Assembly (NCBI RefSeq): GCF_031844705.1
Contig: NZ_CP134609.1
Coordinates: 6,138,001 to 6,202,000 of the forward strand
Length of the DNA stretch: 64,000 nt
Reading direction: 5' to 3'
Origin: Streptomyces sp. ITFR-16
GTDB lineage: Bacteria > Actinomycetota > Actinomycetes > Streptomycetales > Streptomycetaceae
A program made the translations under genes and the position numbers. Position 1 is the first letter of the stretch, and the number at the start of each line of letters is the position of its first letter. The notes beneath the pieces are model-generated. The model was given only the letters and a program-made list of their open reading frames with translations. It did not search any database and was not told where the DNA came from. This document shows positions 8,216 to 16,825 of the stretch, one piece after another.

Positions 8216-10027
8216 CTAGAACACCGGCGTGCCGTCCCGCGTCAGACGCCAGTCCACCGAGGCGAACTGCGCACCGTCCACCGAACCCTTCGCCTGCACC
8301 CAGGCGATGATCGTGTTCCGGATCTCCTCCGAGTTCGCCCACAGCTGCTTGGCGGCCGGGACATGCGGGAAGTTGCCGCCGCCGCTCGCCCGGTAGTTGT
8401 TCACCGCCAGCACGAACTGCGCCGCCGGGTCGATCGCCTTGCCCTCGAAGGACAGGTTCACGATCCGCGAACCGTTCGGCTTCGCGATATCGATGTCGTA
8501 CGTCAGACCGGACACCGCGTCGTAGTTGTAGTCCGGGGTGTTGTCCGCGTTCGTCAGCTTCTCCGGGTCCACCGGCGCGCCCGCCGCCGTCTGCACGTAG
8601 TACCGCGCCGAGAACTCCAGGTAGTCCTTGATCTGCGCACCCGTCACGAGCCGCGCCTCAAGGGTGTTCTCGAAGGGGTACAGCCCCGCCGCGTCCTTGA
8701 TCGTCACGTTCCCGGCCGGGATCTTCGCCGTGCGCGAGAAGCAGGACGCCTGCGAGAGCACCGGCAGCTGTGCGTACTCGCCGCCCGCGAGCGCCGCCTT
8801 CACCGTCTCGGTCTGGACGACGTTGATCAGATCGATGATCGGCTCGTCCTTCCACGCCGCCTCGGCGGTCGTCATCGCCGCCGCCGACGTGCCGATCACC
8901 TGGTTGACGTACGCGACGACCTTCTTGTGCTCGTCCGCCAGCAGCTTCGTGATCTTCCGGTCCTCCGCCGCGGTGTTCGAGTTCAGCACCCGGGAACCGG
9001 CCTTCTCGACCACCCAGCGGCCCTTCTCCCACACCAGGTCGAAGTCGAACAGCGTCAGCCGCTGGCCCCACTTCAGCGGCTCGGACAGCACGACCTTCTT
9101 GCCGGTCTTCTTGTTCTCCACGAAGTACTCGGGGATCTCCAGGTGCGCGTGGCCCACCAGGATCGCGTCGATCCCCGGGACCTGCTCGGCCACCAGGCCC
9201 GCGGCGTTCTCCACGTACGGGATCTGGTCCCCGTACGACGACGTCCCGCTGTTGCCCGAGTGCGCCGAGACGATCACCACGTCCGCGCCCATCGACCGCA
9301 GCCGCGGCACATACTTGGCTGCCTGCTCCTCCAGGCCCGGGAACACCATCTTCCCGCTGACGTTCACCTTGTCCCAGATCGCGATCCCCGGGTTGGTCAG
9401 GCCCAGAACGGCGACCTTCACGTCCCGGCCGTGCGGGGTGCGCAACTTCTTGATCACGTACGGCGCGAACGCCGGCCGCAGCGTCTTCGCGTCCAGCGCG
9501 TTCGCCCCGAGCAGCGGGAAGTCGCACTGCTCCTCGAACTTCCGCAGCACCGGGATGCCGTAGTTGAACTCGTGGTTGCCCAGTGCCGCCGCGTCGTAGC
9601 CGATCGCGTTCATCGCCTGCGCCATCGGGTGCACCGGACCGCGCTTCGCGGTGATCGGGTCGATCTTCGCGTAGTAGTACGACAGCTGCGTGCCCTGGAT
9701 CGTGTCACCCGCGTCGATCATCAGGGTGTTGTGGCGGCCCTTCTCGCGCCGCACCTGGTCGACCAGTGTGGAGATCTTCGCCAGGCCGACGTCGTTGTGG
9801 TCCTTGTCGTCGAACTCCGCGTCCGTGAAGTAGTCCCAGTTGAAGACATTCCCGTGCAGGTCCGTCGTCCCCATCACGGTGAACGAGTACCGCTTCGGCG
9901 GACGCCCGTGCCCATGACCGTGCCCGTGTCCGTGCGCCTCGGCGGGCGCCGCGGCACCGCCCGCGATCGCCACGCCGGCGCCGGCCGCGGCCGATGTGCC
10001 CAGGAACGTCCTTCGGTTCAGCGGCAT
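8216..10027 (-). CDS. Tat-exported 5'-nucleotidase / 2',3'-cyclic phosphodiesterase (UshA family)
   Basis: A secreted two-domain metallophosphoesterase of 603 residues that releases phosphate from nucleotides outside the cell. The N-terminus has a twin-arginine signal (NRRTFLG) and an Ala-rich hydrophobic stretch. A His-Gly tract (HGHGHGHGHG) follows just after the predicted cleavage site. Metal-site motifs are TTDLHGN, DAGDTIQG, GNHEFNYG and GHAHLEIP. The C-terminal 5'-nucleotidase substrate domain runs to the end. ATG 10027 is preferred over GTG 10039 because GGGAGACGAG precedes it. The upstream region carries direct repeats (10073-10116) that may be regulatory. Confidence 0.94.
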   Translation of the reverse strand: MPLNRRTFLGTSAAAGAGVAIAGGAAAPAEAHGHGHGHGHGRPPKRYSFTVMGTTDLHGNVFNWDYFTDAEFDDKDHNDVGLAKISTLVDQVRREKGRHNTLMIDAGDTIQGTQLSYYYAKIDPITAKRGPVHPMAQAMNAIGYDAAALGNHEFNYGIPVLRKFEEQCDFPLLGANALDAKTLRPAFAPYVIKKLRTPHGRDVKVAVLGLTNPGIAIWDKVNVSGKMVFPGLEEQAAKYVPRLRSMGADVVIVSAHSGNSGTSSYGDQIPYVENAAGLVAEQVPGIDAILVGHAHLEIPEYFVENKKTGKKVVLSEPLKWGQRLTLFDFDLVWEKGRWVVEKAGSRVLNSNTAAEDRKITKLLADEHKKVVAYVNQVIGTSAAAMTTAEAAWKDEPIIDLINVVQTETVKAALAGGEYAQLPVLSQASCFSRTAKIPAGNVTIKDAAGLYPFENTLEARLVTGAQIKDYLEFSARYYVQTAAGAPVDPEKLTNADNTPDYNYDAVSGLTYDIDIAKPNGSRIVNLSFEGKAIDPAAQFVLAVNNYRASGGGNFPHVPAAKQLWANSEEIRNTIIAWVQAKGSVDGAQFASVDWRLTRDGTPVF

Positions 10028-10072
10028 CTCGTCTCCCACATCTCAGTTCTCTCCGTGCAAGTTCCGCCGCAC

Positions 10073-10116
10073 ACAACGCGCGTAGAACGTACCCGCGCGT
10101 GGACAACGCGCGTAGA
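10073..10116. repeat. Direct repeat ACAACGCGCGTAGA x2 in divergent promoter region
   Basis: Two identical 14-bp copies (10073-10086 and 10103-10116) are 30 bp apart, close to three helical turns. A third CGCGCGT core lies between them (10094-10100). They sit between the nucleotidase and the SIMPL gene. An activator or repressor site is likely, but I cannot name the factor. Confidence 0.6.
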
Positions 10117-10206
10117 TAATGACCCACGCACCACACCCGGCAACACCCCCCACAGGTTTCTATTCGATGACCGGCCGCTGTCGTACCCGAGTGCGACAGT
10201 GGACCC

Positions 10207-10899
10207 ATGACCGACACCGCGCAGCCCTACGGCACCCCGGACCACCCCCGCCTCGCCGTCCGGGGCGAGGCCCGCCTCCAGTTCGACCCCGAGATCGCCC
10301 GCGTCGGCATCACCGTCACCGCGCGCGGAAAGGACCGCCGCGCCGCGCTCGACGATCTCACCCGGCGCAACAGCGCCGTTCTCGAACTCGCCCGGGGATA
10401 CGGCGAAGCCGTCGAGAAACTCGAAACCGGCGCCTTCTCCATCACCCCCGAACTCGCCCAGCGCGGACGCGACGAAAAGATCCGCGCCTACCACGGCCGC
10501 GTCCTCATCACCGCCTTGCTCAACGACTTCACCGCACTCGGTGAATTCACCACCCGCGCCGGCGACCTCGACATGACCCGGATCGACGGCCCCTGGTGGT
10601 CCCTGCGCCCCGAATCGCCCGCCCACGGCGAGGCCCGCCGCCAGGCCGTACGCGAAGCCGTGCAGCGCGCCCGCGAATACGCGGAGGCCGTCGGCGCCCA
10701 GCTCGCCGCCCTGGTCGAACTCGCGGACCTCGGCGCGGAGAACGCGGCCCCCGTCGCCTTCGCACGCGGGTACGGCGGCGCGCCCCCGCCGGCCCCGGGC
10801 GCCGCCGGCGGAGCCCCCGCGCTCGACCTCGAACCGCAGGCGCAGACCGTCTACGCCCAGGTGAATGCGCGATTCATCATGACCCCACCAAAACTCTGA
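10207..10899 (+). CDS. SIMPL domain-containing protein (DUF541)
   Basis: A 230-residue protein with the SIMPL/DUF541 fold. It starts with the typical PRLAVRGEARLQFDPEIARVGITV segment and ends with LEPQAQTVYAQVNARFIM. Family members are usually periplasmic or membrane-associated and of poorly defined function; some bacterial ones respond to oxidative stress. No signal peptide is visible here, so this copy should be cytosolic. A Pro/Gly/Ala linker (GAPPPAPGAAGGAPA) near residues 194-208 separates the last strand. The gene is divergent from the nucleotidase gene across the repeated-motif region. Confidence 0.85.
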   Translation: MTDTAQPYGTPDHPRLAVRGEARLQFDPEIARVGITVTARGKDRRAALDDLTRRNSAVLELARGYGEAVEKLETGAFSITPELAQRGRDEKIRAYHGRVLITALLNDFTALGEFTTRAGDLDMTRIDGPWWSLRPESPAHGEARRQAVREAVQRAREYAEAVGAQLAALVELADLGAENAAPVAFARGYGGAPPPAPGAAGGAPALDLEPQAQTVYAQVNARFIMTPPKL

Positions 10900-11044
10900 A
10901 GTGCCGCGCCCGGCCGCATTTCGCGCGCTCATCCGAGCGCCCCGCCGCACAATTCAACACTTGTCAATAACCCTTCACTCAAAGGTGGTTGGGCAGTCAT
11001 CCCGAGCCAATTCGCTACCCGTAGGTAAGGATTAGGCTCGAACC

Positions 11045-12478
11045 ATGCGCCGAGCGAAAATTGTTTGCACCCTGGGACCCGCCACCGATACATACGACCA
11101 GATCAAAGCCTTGGTCGAGGCGGGAATGGACATCGCCCGCCTCAACCTCAGCCACGGCACCTACGCCGAGCACGAAGAGCGCTACCACCGTGTGCGCAAG
11201 GCGTCCGACGAGGCCGGCCGCAGTGTCGGCATCCTCGCCGACCTTCAAGGTCCGAAGATCCGCCTCGGACGCTTCCGCGAAGGACCCGTACTCCTTGAAC
11301 GCGGCGACGACTTCACCATCACCGTCGAACCCATGGAGGGTGACCGCCACACCTGCGGCACCACCTACTCCGGCCTCGCCGCCGACGTCACCCCGGGCGA
11401 GCGCATCCTCGTCGACGACGGGCGCGTCACGCTGGAGGTGACCGAGGTCGACGGTCCCCGCGTCCGCACCACCGTCGTCGAGGGCGGCATGGTCTCCGAC
11501 CACAAGGGGCTCAACCTCCCCGGCGTCGCCGTCTCCGTGCCCGCGCTCTCCGAGAAGGACATCGACGACCTGCGCTGGGCCCTGCGCACGGGCGCGGACG
11601 TCATCGCCCTCTCCTTCGTGCGCAGCGGCCGCGACATCGAGGACGTCCACCGCGTCATGGACGAGGAGGGGCGGCGCCTCCCCGTCATCGCCAAGGTCGA
11701 GAAGCCCCAGGCCGTGGAGAACATCGACGACATCGTCGCCGCCTTCGACGGCATCATGGTCGCCCGCGGCGACCTCGGCGTCGAAATGCCCCTGGAGCAG
11801 GTGCCGATCGTCCAGAAGCGCGCGATCAAGCTGGCCAAGCGCAACGCCAAGCCGGTCATCGTCGCGACCCAGATGCTCGACTCGATGATCGACAACTCCC
11901 GGCCCACCCGCGCCGAGGCCTCCGACGTCGCCAACGCCGTCATCGACGGCACGGACGCGGTGATGCTCTCCGGCGAGACCAGCGTCGGCAAGTACCCCAT
12001 CGAGACGGTCCGCACGATGTCCCGCATCGTCGAGGCCGCCGAGGAGGACATCCTCGCCAAGGGCCTGCCCCCGCTCACCGACCGCAACAAGCCCCGCACC
12101 CAGGGCGGCGCGGTGGCCCGCGCGGCGGCGGAGATGGGGGACTTCCTCGGCGCGAAGTTCCTGGTGGCCTTCACCCAGAGCGGCGACACGGTCAAGCGCC
12201 TCTCCCGCTACCGCTCACCCATCCCGCTCCTGGCCTTCACCCCGGACCCGGCCACCCGCTCCCAGCTGAACCTGACCTGGGGTGTGGAGACGTTCCTCGG
12301 CCCGCACGTGGACTCGACGGACGCGATGGTGGCCCAGGTCGACGAGGAACTGCTGAAGATCGGCCGCTGCCGGAAGGGCGACGTCGTGGTCATCACGGCC
12401 GGCTCCCCGCCGGGCGTGGCGGGCTCCACGAACCTGGTACGCGTGCACCACATCGGCGAGGACGACAGCCCGAAGTAG
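11045..12478 (+). CDS. pyk: Pyruvate kinase
   Basis: Catalyses the final ATP-forming step of glycolysis, phosphoenolpyruvate to pyruvate, in the cytosol. The 477-residue sequence starts with the hallmark RRAKIVCTLGPAT and continues with ARLNLSHGT, LADLQGPKIRLG, the catalytic region VIAKVEKPQAVENID, and the ARGDLGVEMP and VATQMLDSM segments. The C-terminal allosteric domain is complete. The upstream 145 bp has an AT-rich patch (ACTTGTCAATAACCC near 10960) unusual for this genome and likely part of the promoter. The gene converges with the minus-strand tRNA. Confidence 0.97.
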   Translation: MRRAKIVCTLGPATDTYDQIKALVEAGMDIARLNLSHGTYAEHEERYHRVRKASDEAGRSVGILADLQGPKIRLGRFREGPVLLERGDDFTITVEPMEGDRHTCGTTYSGLAADVTPGERILVDDGRVTLEVTEVDGPRVRTTVVEGGMVSDHKGLNLPGVAVSVPALSEKDIDDLRWALRTGADVIALSFVRSGRDIEDVHRVMDEEGRRLPVIAKVEKPQAVENIDDIVAAFDGIMVARGDLGVEMPLEQVPIVQKRAIKLAKRNAKPVIVATQMLDSMIDNSRPTRAEASDVANAVIDGTDAVMLSGETSVGKYPIETVRTMSRIVEAAEEDILAKGLPPLTDRNKPRTQGGAVARAAAEMGDFLGAKFLVAFTQSGDTVKRLSRYRSPIPLLAFTPDPATRSQLNLTWGVETFLGPHVDSTDAMVAQVDEELLKIGRCRKGDVVVITAGSPPGVAGSTNLVRVHHIGEDDSPK

Positions 12479-12513
12479 GCGACTCGCCTGCAACCTTGGA
12501 ATCGAAGGAAAAG

Positions 12514-12588
12514 TGCCCCAGGTGGGATTCGAACCCACACTGTCCGCTGTTTGAGAGCGGCCTCTCTGACCAGTTGGAGTACTGGGGC
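12514..12588 (-). tRNA. tRNA with CAA anticodon (Leu by anticodon), class I-like body
   Basis: The acceptor stem is GCCCCAG/CTGGGGC with discriminator A. The T-arm is GTGGG-TTCGAAT-CCCAC. The anticodon arm is CCGCT-CTCAAAC-AGCGG, giving anticodon CAA. The length is 75 nt without encoded CCA. The variable region is only five nucleotides (ACAGT), whereas bacterial leucine tRNAs normally carry a long variable arm. The D-loop appears enlarged, with a 3-bp D-stem. It would be called tRNA-Leu from the anticodon, but the amino acid charged is uncertain. Confidence 0.85.
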
Positions 12589-12686
12589 CTTAGAAAGGAA
12601 GGGTTGTAGCTGCCCTGCGCGTCACTACCTTACAGGAGCTAGGTAGGCTCGTGGGAGCTGTACCTGTCCTGGAACAAGGAGCCCCC

Positions 12687-13337
12687 GTGACCACCCCCGA
12701 GTCGCCCCAGCCCGTCGCCGACGACGACAAGTCGCACGTCCCGCCGCTGACGACCCGCGTCGTCATCGCCGAGGACGAGGCGCTCATTCGCCTCGATCTC
12801 AAAGAGATGCTCGAAGAAGAGGGGTACTCGGTCGTCGGTGAGGCCGGGGACGGGCAGCAGGCCGTCGAGCTGGCCCGGGAGCACAAGCCGGACCTGGTCA
12901 TCCTCGATGTGAAGATGCCGGTCCTCGACGGGATCTCCGCCGCCGAGAAGATCGCCGAGGAGTCCATCGCGCCCGTCCTGATGCTCACCGCGTTCTCGCA
13001 GCGCGACCTGGTCGAGCGGGCCCGGGACGCCGGGGCGATGGCGTACCTCGTGAAGCCGTTCAGCAAGAGCGACGTGGTGCCCGCCATCGAGATGGCCGTC
13101 TCGCGGTTCTCCGAGCTGAAGGCCTTGGAGAACGAGGTCGCGGACCTGGCGCAGCGGCTGGAGACGCGGAAGCTGGTGGACCGGGCGAAGAGCATTCTGC
13201 AGACGGACTACGGGCTGTCGGAGCCGGAGGCGTTCCGGTGGATCCAGAAGACGTCGATGGACCGCCGGCTCTCGATGCAGCAGCTCGCCGAGGCGCTGAT
13301 CGAGGACGCCGAGGAGAAGAAGCGCGCGGCCGAGTAG
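12687..13337 (+). CDS. pdtaR: ANTAR-domain response regulator (PdtaR-like)
   Basis: A two-component receiver fused to an RNA-binding ANTAR domain, 216 residues. The receiver has acidic residues E29/D30, phospho-acceptor D74 (VILDVKMP), T101 and K123 (VKPF). The ANTAR part runs from about residue 150 (LETRKLVDRAKSILQ...GLSEPEAFRWIQKTSMDRR). ANTAR proteins act as antiterminators by binding paired hexaloop hairpins in mRNA leaders. GTG 12687 is chosen because AAGGAG precedes it. The cognate kinase (PdtaS type) is not in this window. A strong hairpin follows the gene. Confidence 0.93.
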   Translation: MTTPESPQPVADDDKSHVPPLTTRVVIAEDEALIRLDLKEMLEEEGYSVVGEAGDGQQAVELAREHKPDLVILDVKMPVLDGISAAEKIAEESIAPVLMLTAFSQRDLVERARDAGAMAYLVKPFSKSDVVPAIEMAVSRFSELKALENEVADLAQRLETRKLVDRAKSILQTDYGLSEPEAFRWIQKTSMDRRLSMQQLAEALIEDAEEKKRAAE

Positions 13338-13348
13338 CCGTACCCGTA

Positions 13349-13394
13349 CAACGGGAAGGCCCGCACCCCGGACATCCGGGGTGCGGGCCTTCCC
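13349..13394. terminator. Long hairpin terminator between pdtaR and livF
   Basis: A 21-bp perfect stem beginning ACGGGAAGGCCCGCACCCCGG with a 4-nt loop. It separates two convergent genes and can serve both. Confidence 0.85.
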
Positions 13395-13402
13395 GTACGG
13401 GC

Positions 13403-14119
13403 TCAGTCCTCGCCGAGGTACGCCTTGCGGACGGACTCGTCGTGGAGGAGGTCCGCCCCGGTGCCGGAGAGGACGATCTTGCCGATCTCCATGACGTGGC
13501 CCTGGTCCGCGAGGGACAGGGCGGCCTGGGCGTTCTGCTCGACGAGGAGGATCGTCGTGCCGGACGCCCGCAGCTCGACGATGGTCTCCATGATCTTCTG
13601 CATCATGATCGGGGAGAGGCCCATGGAGGGCTCGTCGAGCATGAGCAGTTTCGGCTGGGACATCAGGGCGCGTCCCATGGCGAGCATCTGCTGCTCGCCG
13701 CCGGAGAGGGTGCCGGCGGCCTGCTTGCGGCGTTCCCCGAGGATGGGGAAGAGGTCGTAGGCGCGCTGGATGTCCTTCTCGATGCCGGCCTTGTCGTTGC
13801 GGAGGTAGGCGCCGAGCAGAAGGTTCTCGGTGATCGTCAGCCGGGGGAAGATGTGCCGGCCCTCGGGGGAGTGGGCGAGGCCCAGTGAGACGATCTTGTG
13901 TGCCGGGATGTTGGTGAGCGGTTTGCCCTCGAAGAGCACCCGGCCGCCGAGCGGCTTGAGCAGCCCGGACAGGGTGCGCAGGGTGGTGGTCTTGCCGGCG
14001 CCGTTGGTGCCGATGAGGGTGACCACCTGGCCGGCGTCGACGGTGAAGGAGATCCCCTTCACGGCCTCGATCTTGCCGTAGGCGACGCGGAGGTCCTCGA
14101 CCTCGAGCAGTGCGGTCAT
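13403..14119 (-). CDS. livF: Branched-chain amino-acid ABC transporter ATP-binding protein LivF
   Basis: One of two ATPases of the LIV-type importer, 238 residues. Walker A is GTNGAGKTT (37-45), the signature is LSGGEQQ, and Walker B is LLMLDEPSMGL. The last of these is the LivF form, which usually has SMGL or SLGL after the DEP. Its ATG overlaps the livG stop codon (ATGA), so translation is coupled. The larger ORF reading through upstream is the wrong frame over livG. It is the last gene of the minus-strand liv operon and ends at the bidirectional hairpin. Confidence 0.96.
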   Translation of the reverse strand: MTALLEVEDLRVAYGKIEAVKGISFTVDAGQVVTLIGTNGAGKTTTLRTLSGLLKPLGGRVLFEGKPLTNIPAHKIVSLGLAHSPEGRHIFPRLTITENLLLGAYLRNDKAGIEKDIQRAYDLFPILGERRKQAAGTLSGGEQQMLAMGRALMSQPKLLMLDEPSMGLSPIMMQKIMETIVELRASGTTILLVEQNAQAALSLADQGHVMEIGKIVLSGTGADLLHDESVRKAYLGED

Positions 14120-15039
14120 CGGTTGTCCTCCTCTTCGGTGGTGGTGTCCGTGGCAGCAGGGGCTTCGGCGCTGCTGTCCTCGGCGACGGCGGCGGCCCCC
14201 GCCTCCGCGGCCTCGACCTCGGCGACCTCCTCGGCGCCGGGGGCGCCTTCGAAGGGGGTGCCGAGATAGGCGGCGACGACGCGCTCGTCCCCCTGGACGA
14301 CCTCGGCGGTGCCCTCGACGAGCTTCTCGCCCTGGACGAGCACGGCGACGCGGTCGCACAGGTTGAAGATGAAGCGCATGTCGTGCTCGATGACGAGAAC
14401 GGCGATGCCCTGGTCCCGGATGGCGAAGATGAGCTCTTCGGTGACCCGGGTCTCCTGCGGGTTCATGCCGGCGGTGGGCTCGTCCAGGAGGAGGAGCCCG
14501 GGGTCGCTGGCGAGCGCGCGGGCGATCTCCAGCTTGCGCTGGTCTCCGTAGGGGAGGTTGCGCGCCAGGTGGTCGGCCTTGTCCTGGAGGCCGATGAACT
14601 CCAGGAGCTCCAAGGCGCGTTCGCGGCTGGAGTTCTCCGCCTTGCTGTAGCCGGGCAGGCGCAGCAGGGCCGACCAGAGGCCCTCCTTGGTCCTGGTGTG
14701 GCGTCCGACGAGGACATTCTCCAGGACCGTCATGTTGGCGAAGAGCCTGATGTTCTGGAAGGTGCGGGCGATGCCTGCCTTGGTGACGAGGTGGGGCTTG
14801 GGCGGCAGGACGGTGCCCTTGTAGCTGACCTTGCCCTCGGTGGGGACGTAGAGGCCGGTGAGGCAGTTGAAGAAGGTCGTCTTGCCGGCGCCGTTGGGGC
14901 CGATGAGGCCGACGATCTCGCCCGCGTTGACCGTGAGGTCGACATCGCGTACGGCGGTGAGACCGCCGAAGCGCATGGTGACCCCGCTGGCGTCCAGGAC
15001 GGTGGTCGCGGTCTTCGTGGTGGTGGTCATGGTGGTCAC
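14116..15039 (-). CDS. livG: Branched-chain amino-acid ABC transporter ATP-binding protein LivG
   Basis: The second ATPase of the importer. Walker A is GPNGAGKTT, followed by the LivG-type FNCLTGLYVPTEGKV. The signature is in YGDQRKLEIARAL, and Walker B is LLLDEPTAGMNP, as expected for LivG. At 307 residues it is longer than typical (about 255-300) because of an Ala/Glu-rich C-terminal tail (about residues 265-307, EGAPGAEEVAEVEAAEAGAA). GTG 15039 overlaps the livM stop (GTGA); ATG 15030 is an alternative start. Confidence 0.95.
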   Translation of the reverse strand: MTTMTTTTKTATTVLDASGVTMRFGGLTAVRDVDLTVNAGEIVGLIGPNGAGKTTFFNCLTGLYVPTEGKVSYKGTVLPPKPHLVTKAGIARTFQNIRLFANMTVLENVLVGRHTRTKEGLWSALLRLPGYSKAENSSRERALELLEFIGLQDKADHLARNLPYGDQRKLEIARALASDPGLLLLDEPTAGMNPQETRVTEELIFAIRDQGIAVLVIEHDMRFIFNLCDRVAVLVQGEKLVEGTAEVVQGDERVVAAYLGTPFEGAPGAEEVAEVEAAEAGAAAVAEDSSAEAPAATDTTTEEEDNR

Positions 15040-16820
15040 GCCCCCGCCTTGGCGATGCCGGCGTCGCTGTCTTCGGACTGCCGTGGTTCGGGTACGTCGA
15101 GTTGGCCGGTCTCGTGGAATTCGAGCTGCTTCCTGCGGTCGGCGACCAGGCCCTCGGGGCGGAAGCGCATCAGGAGGATGAGCGCGATGCCGAAGAGGAA
15201 GAGCTGGTAGTCCTGCATGAACTGCAGCTTGGCCGGGATCAGGTAGAGCAGCGCGGCGCCGACGAAGGGTCCGCTGAGGGTCCCCATGCCGCCGAGGATG
15301 ACGGCGGCGAGGAGGAAGGCGGAGTTCGGGGGCACGGAGCCGGCGAACTGGTACTGCTCGGGCGTCACGGTGTAGTTGACGTGGGCCTGGACGGTACCGG
15401 CGAGTCCGGCGAGGGTGGCGCCGAGGGCGAAGGCGAGCAGCTTGAGCCGGAAGGCGTTGATGCCCATGGCGGTGGCCGCGGTCTCGTCCTCGCGGATGGC
15501 GACCCAGGCGCGGCCGATGCGGGAGTCCCCGGAGCGGCGGAAGACCAGCACGACGACGGCGGTGACGACCAGCATCAGCAGGTAGTAGTTGGCCGGCCTG
15601 CTGAGCGTGAAGGGGCCGATGTCGTGGCTGAGCCCGAAGTCGATCCCGAACAGGTTGAGGTCCGGGATGCTGGGGATGCCCTGGGAGCCGTTGGTGAGGT
15701 CCGGTCCGCTGTTGCCGTTGAGGTTGTTGACCGTGACGCGGAAGATCTCTCCGAAGCCGAGGGTCACGATGGCGAGGTAGTCGCCGCGCAGCCGCAGTGT
15801 CGGGGCGCCGATGAGGACGCCGAAGATCAGGGAGACGACGGCTCCGGTGAGCACGGCGGCCCAGAAGGGGAAGTGGACGCCGATCGCGGAGAGCGGGGCG
15901 CCGGAGACGAGGGCCGCGGTGTAGGCGCCGACGCCGAGGAAGGCGACGTAGCCGAGGTCGAGGAGGCCGGCGAGGCCGACAACGACGTTCAGGCCGAGGG
16001 CCACGGTGGCGAAGATCAGGATGTTCGCACCGATGAGGGCGTATTCGGCGGTGTCCTGGGTGAACGGGAAGCAGAGCGCCGCGACCAGTGCGGCGGTCAG
16101 CGTCACGTTGCGGTGCTTCGTGGTCAGCGCGGTGATGCGGGCGATGAGGCCGGCCCGGGTCAGCGCGGTGAACGCGAAGGCCGCGGTGATGAGGAAGCCG
16201 ATGAACTGCTCGGACTCCTCGGTGGGGATGTCGATGCCGAAGGTGAAGACGTACAGCGCGACACCGAAGCACACGGCGATGATGATGATCTCGGCCCAGC
16301 CCGGGAGCGCCTTGGCGCGGGAGACCGAGGGGGCGGCGAGGCTGTTGCGGAAGCGCTGCCAGGCGTTCGGCGCGATGTGCTCGGCCGGGATCGGCACGTC
16401 GCTGGGCAGTCCGAGGGAGGCGACCACGGCGACGAGTGCGCCGACGCCGCTGACCCAGGCTCCGGGCTCCAGGTTGACCGCGCCGCCGAGCTCGTAGGAG
16501 ATGGCGCCCATGGCGTAGCCGGTGGTGCCGAGGGTGGCGAGCGCGAGGAGGCGGACGGGGCTGTTGACGCCGCCGGGGGTGAGCCAGCGCAGTCCCGGGA
16601 TGCCGTATCCGCAGAGGGTGAACAGGAGGGTGAGGACGGCACCGGTGAGGGTGAGGACCTGGAGGCCGCCGGGGTAGCCGGTGACGGTGAGGTCGCCGGG
16701 GAACTCGGAGGTCCAGGTCCAGGGCAGGAAGGTGCCGGCCAGCGCGGCGGCGGCGCCGACGGCGGTGGCGATCCGGGCGACCGGGGCGGGCAGCGGGACG
16801 AGGGGGGTCTGGGTGGTCAT
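15036..16820 (-). CDS. livM: Branched-chain amino-acid ABC transporter permease LivM
   Basis: A membrane permease of 594 residues. The conserved LivM core is in the C-terminal two thirds, including LGLNVVVGLAGLLDLGYVAFLGVGAYTAAL, RLRGDYLAIVTLGFGEI and RIGRAWVAIREDETAATAMGIN. The N-terminal extension of about 250 residues has additional predicted membrane helices, making the protein longer than the classical 400-residue LivM but usual in Streptomyces. The start at 16820 is the ATG; a GTG at 16829 would overlap the livH stop as GTGA. Confidence 0.95.
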   Translation of the reverse strand: MTTQTPLVPLPAPVARIATAVGAAAALAGTFLPWTWTSEFPGDLTVTGYPGGLQVLTLTGAVLTLLFTLCGYGIPGLRWLTPGGVNSPVRLLALATLGTTGYAMGAISYELGGAVNLEPGAWVSGVGALVAVVASLGLPSDVPIPAEHIAPNAWQRFRNSLAAPSVSRAKALPGWAEIIIIAVCFGVALYVFTFGIDIPTEESEQFIGFLITAAFAFTALTRAGLIARITALTTKHRNVTLTAALVAALCFPFTQDTAEYALIGANILIFATVALGLNVVVGLAGLLDLGYVAFLGVGAYTAALVSGAPLSAIGVHFPFWAAVLTGAVVSLIFGVLIGAPTLRLRGDYLAIVTLGFGEIFRVTVNNLNGNSGPDLTNGSQGIPSIPDLNLFGIDFGLSHDIGPFTLSRPANYYLLMLVVTAVVVLVFRRSGDSRIGRAWVAIREDETAATAMGINAFRLKLLAFALGATLAGLAGTVQAHVNYTVTPEQYQFAGSVPPNSAFLLAAVILGGMGTLSGPFVGAALLYLIPAKLQFMQDYQLFLFGIALILLMRFRPEGLVADRRKQLEFHETGQLDVPEPRQSEDSDAGIAKAGA

Positions 16821-16825
16821 CCGTA

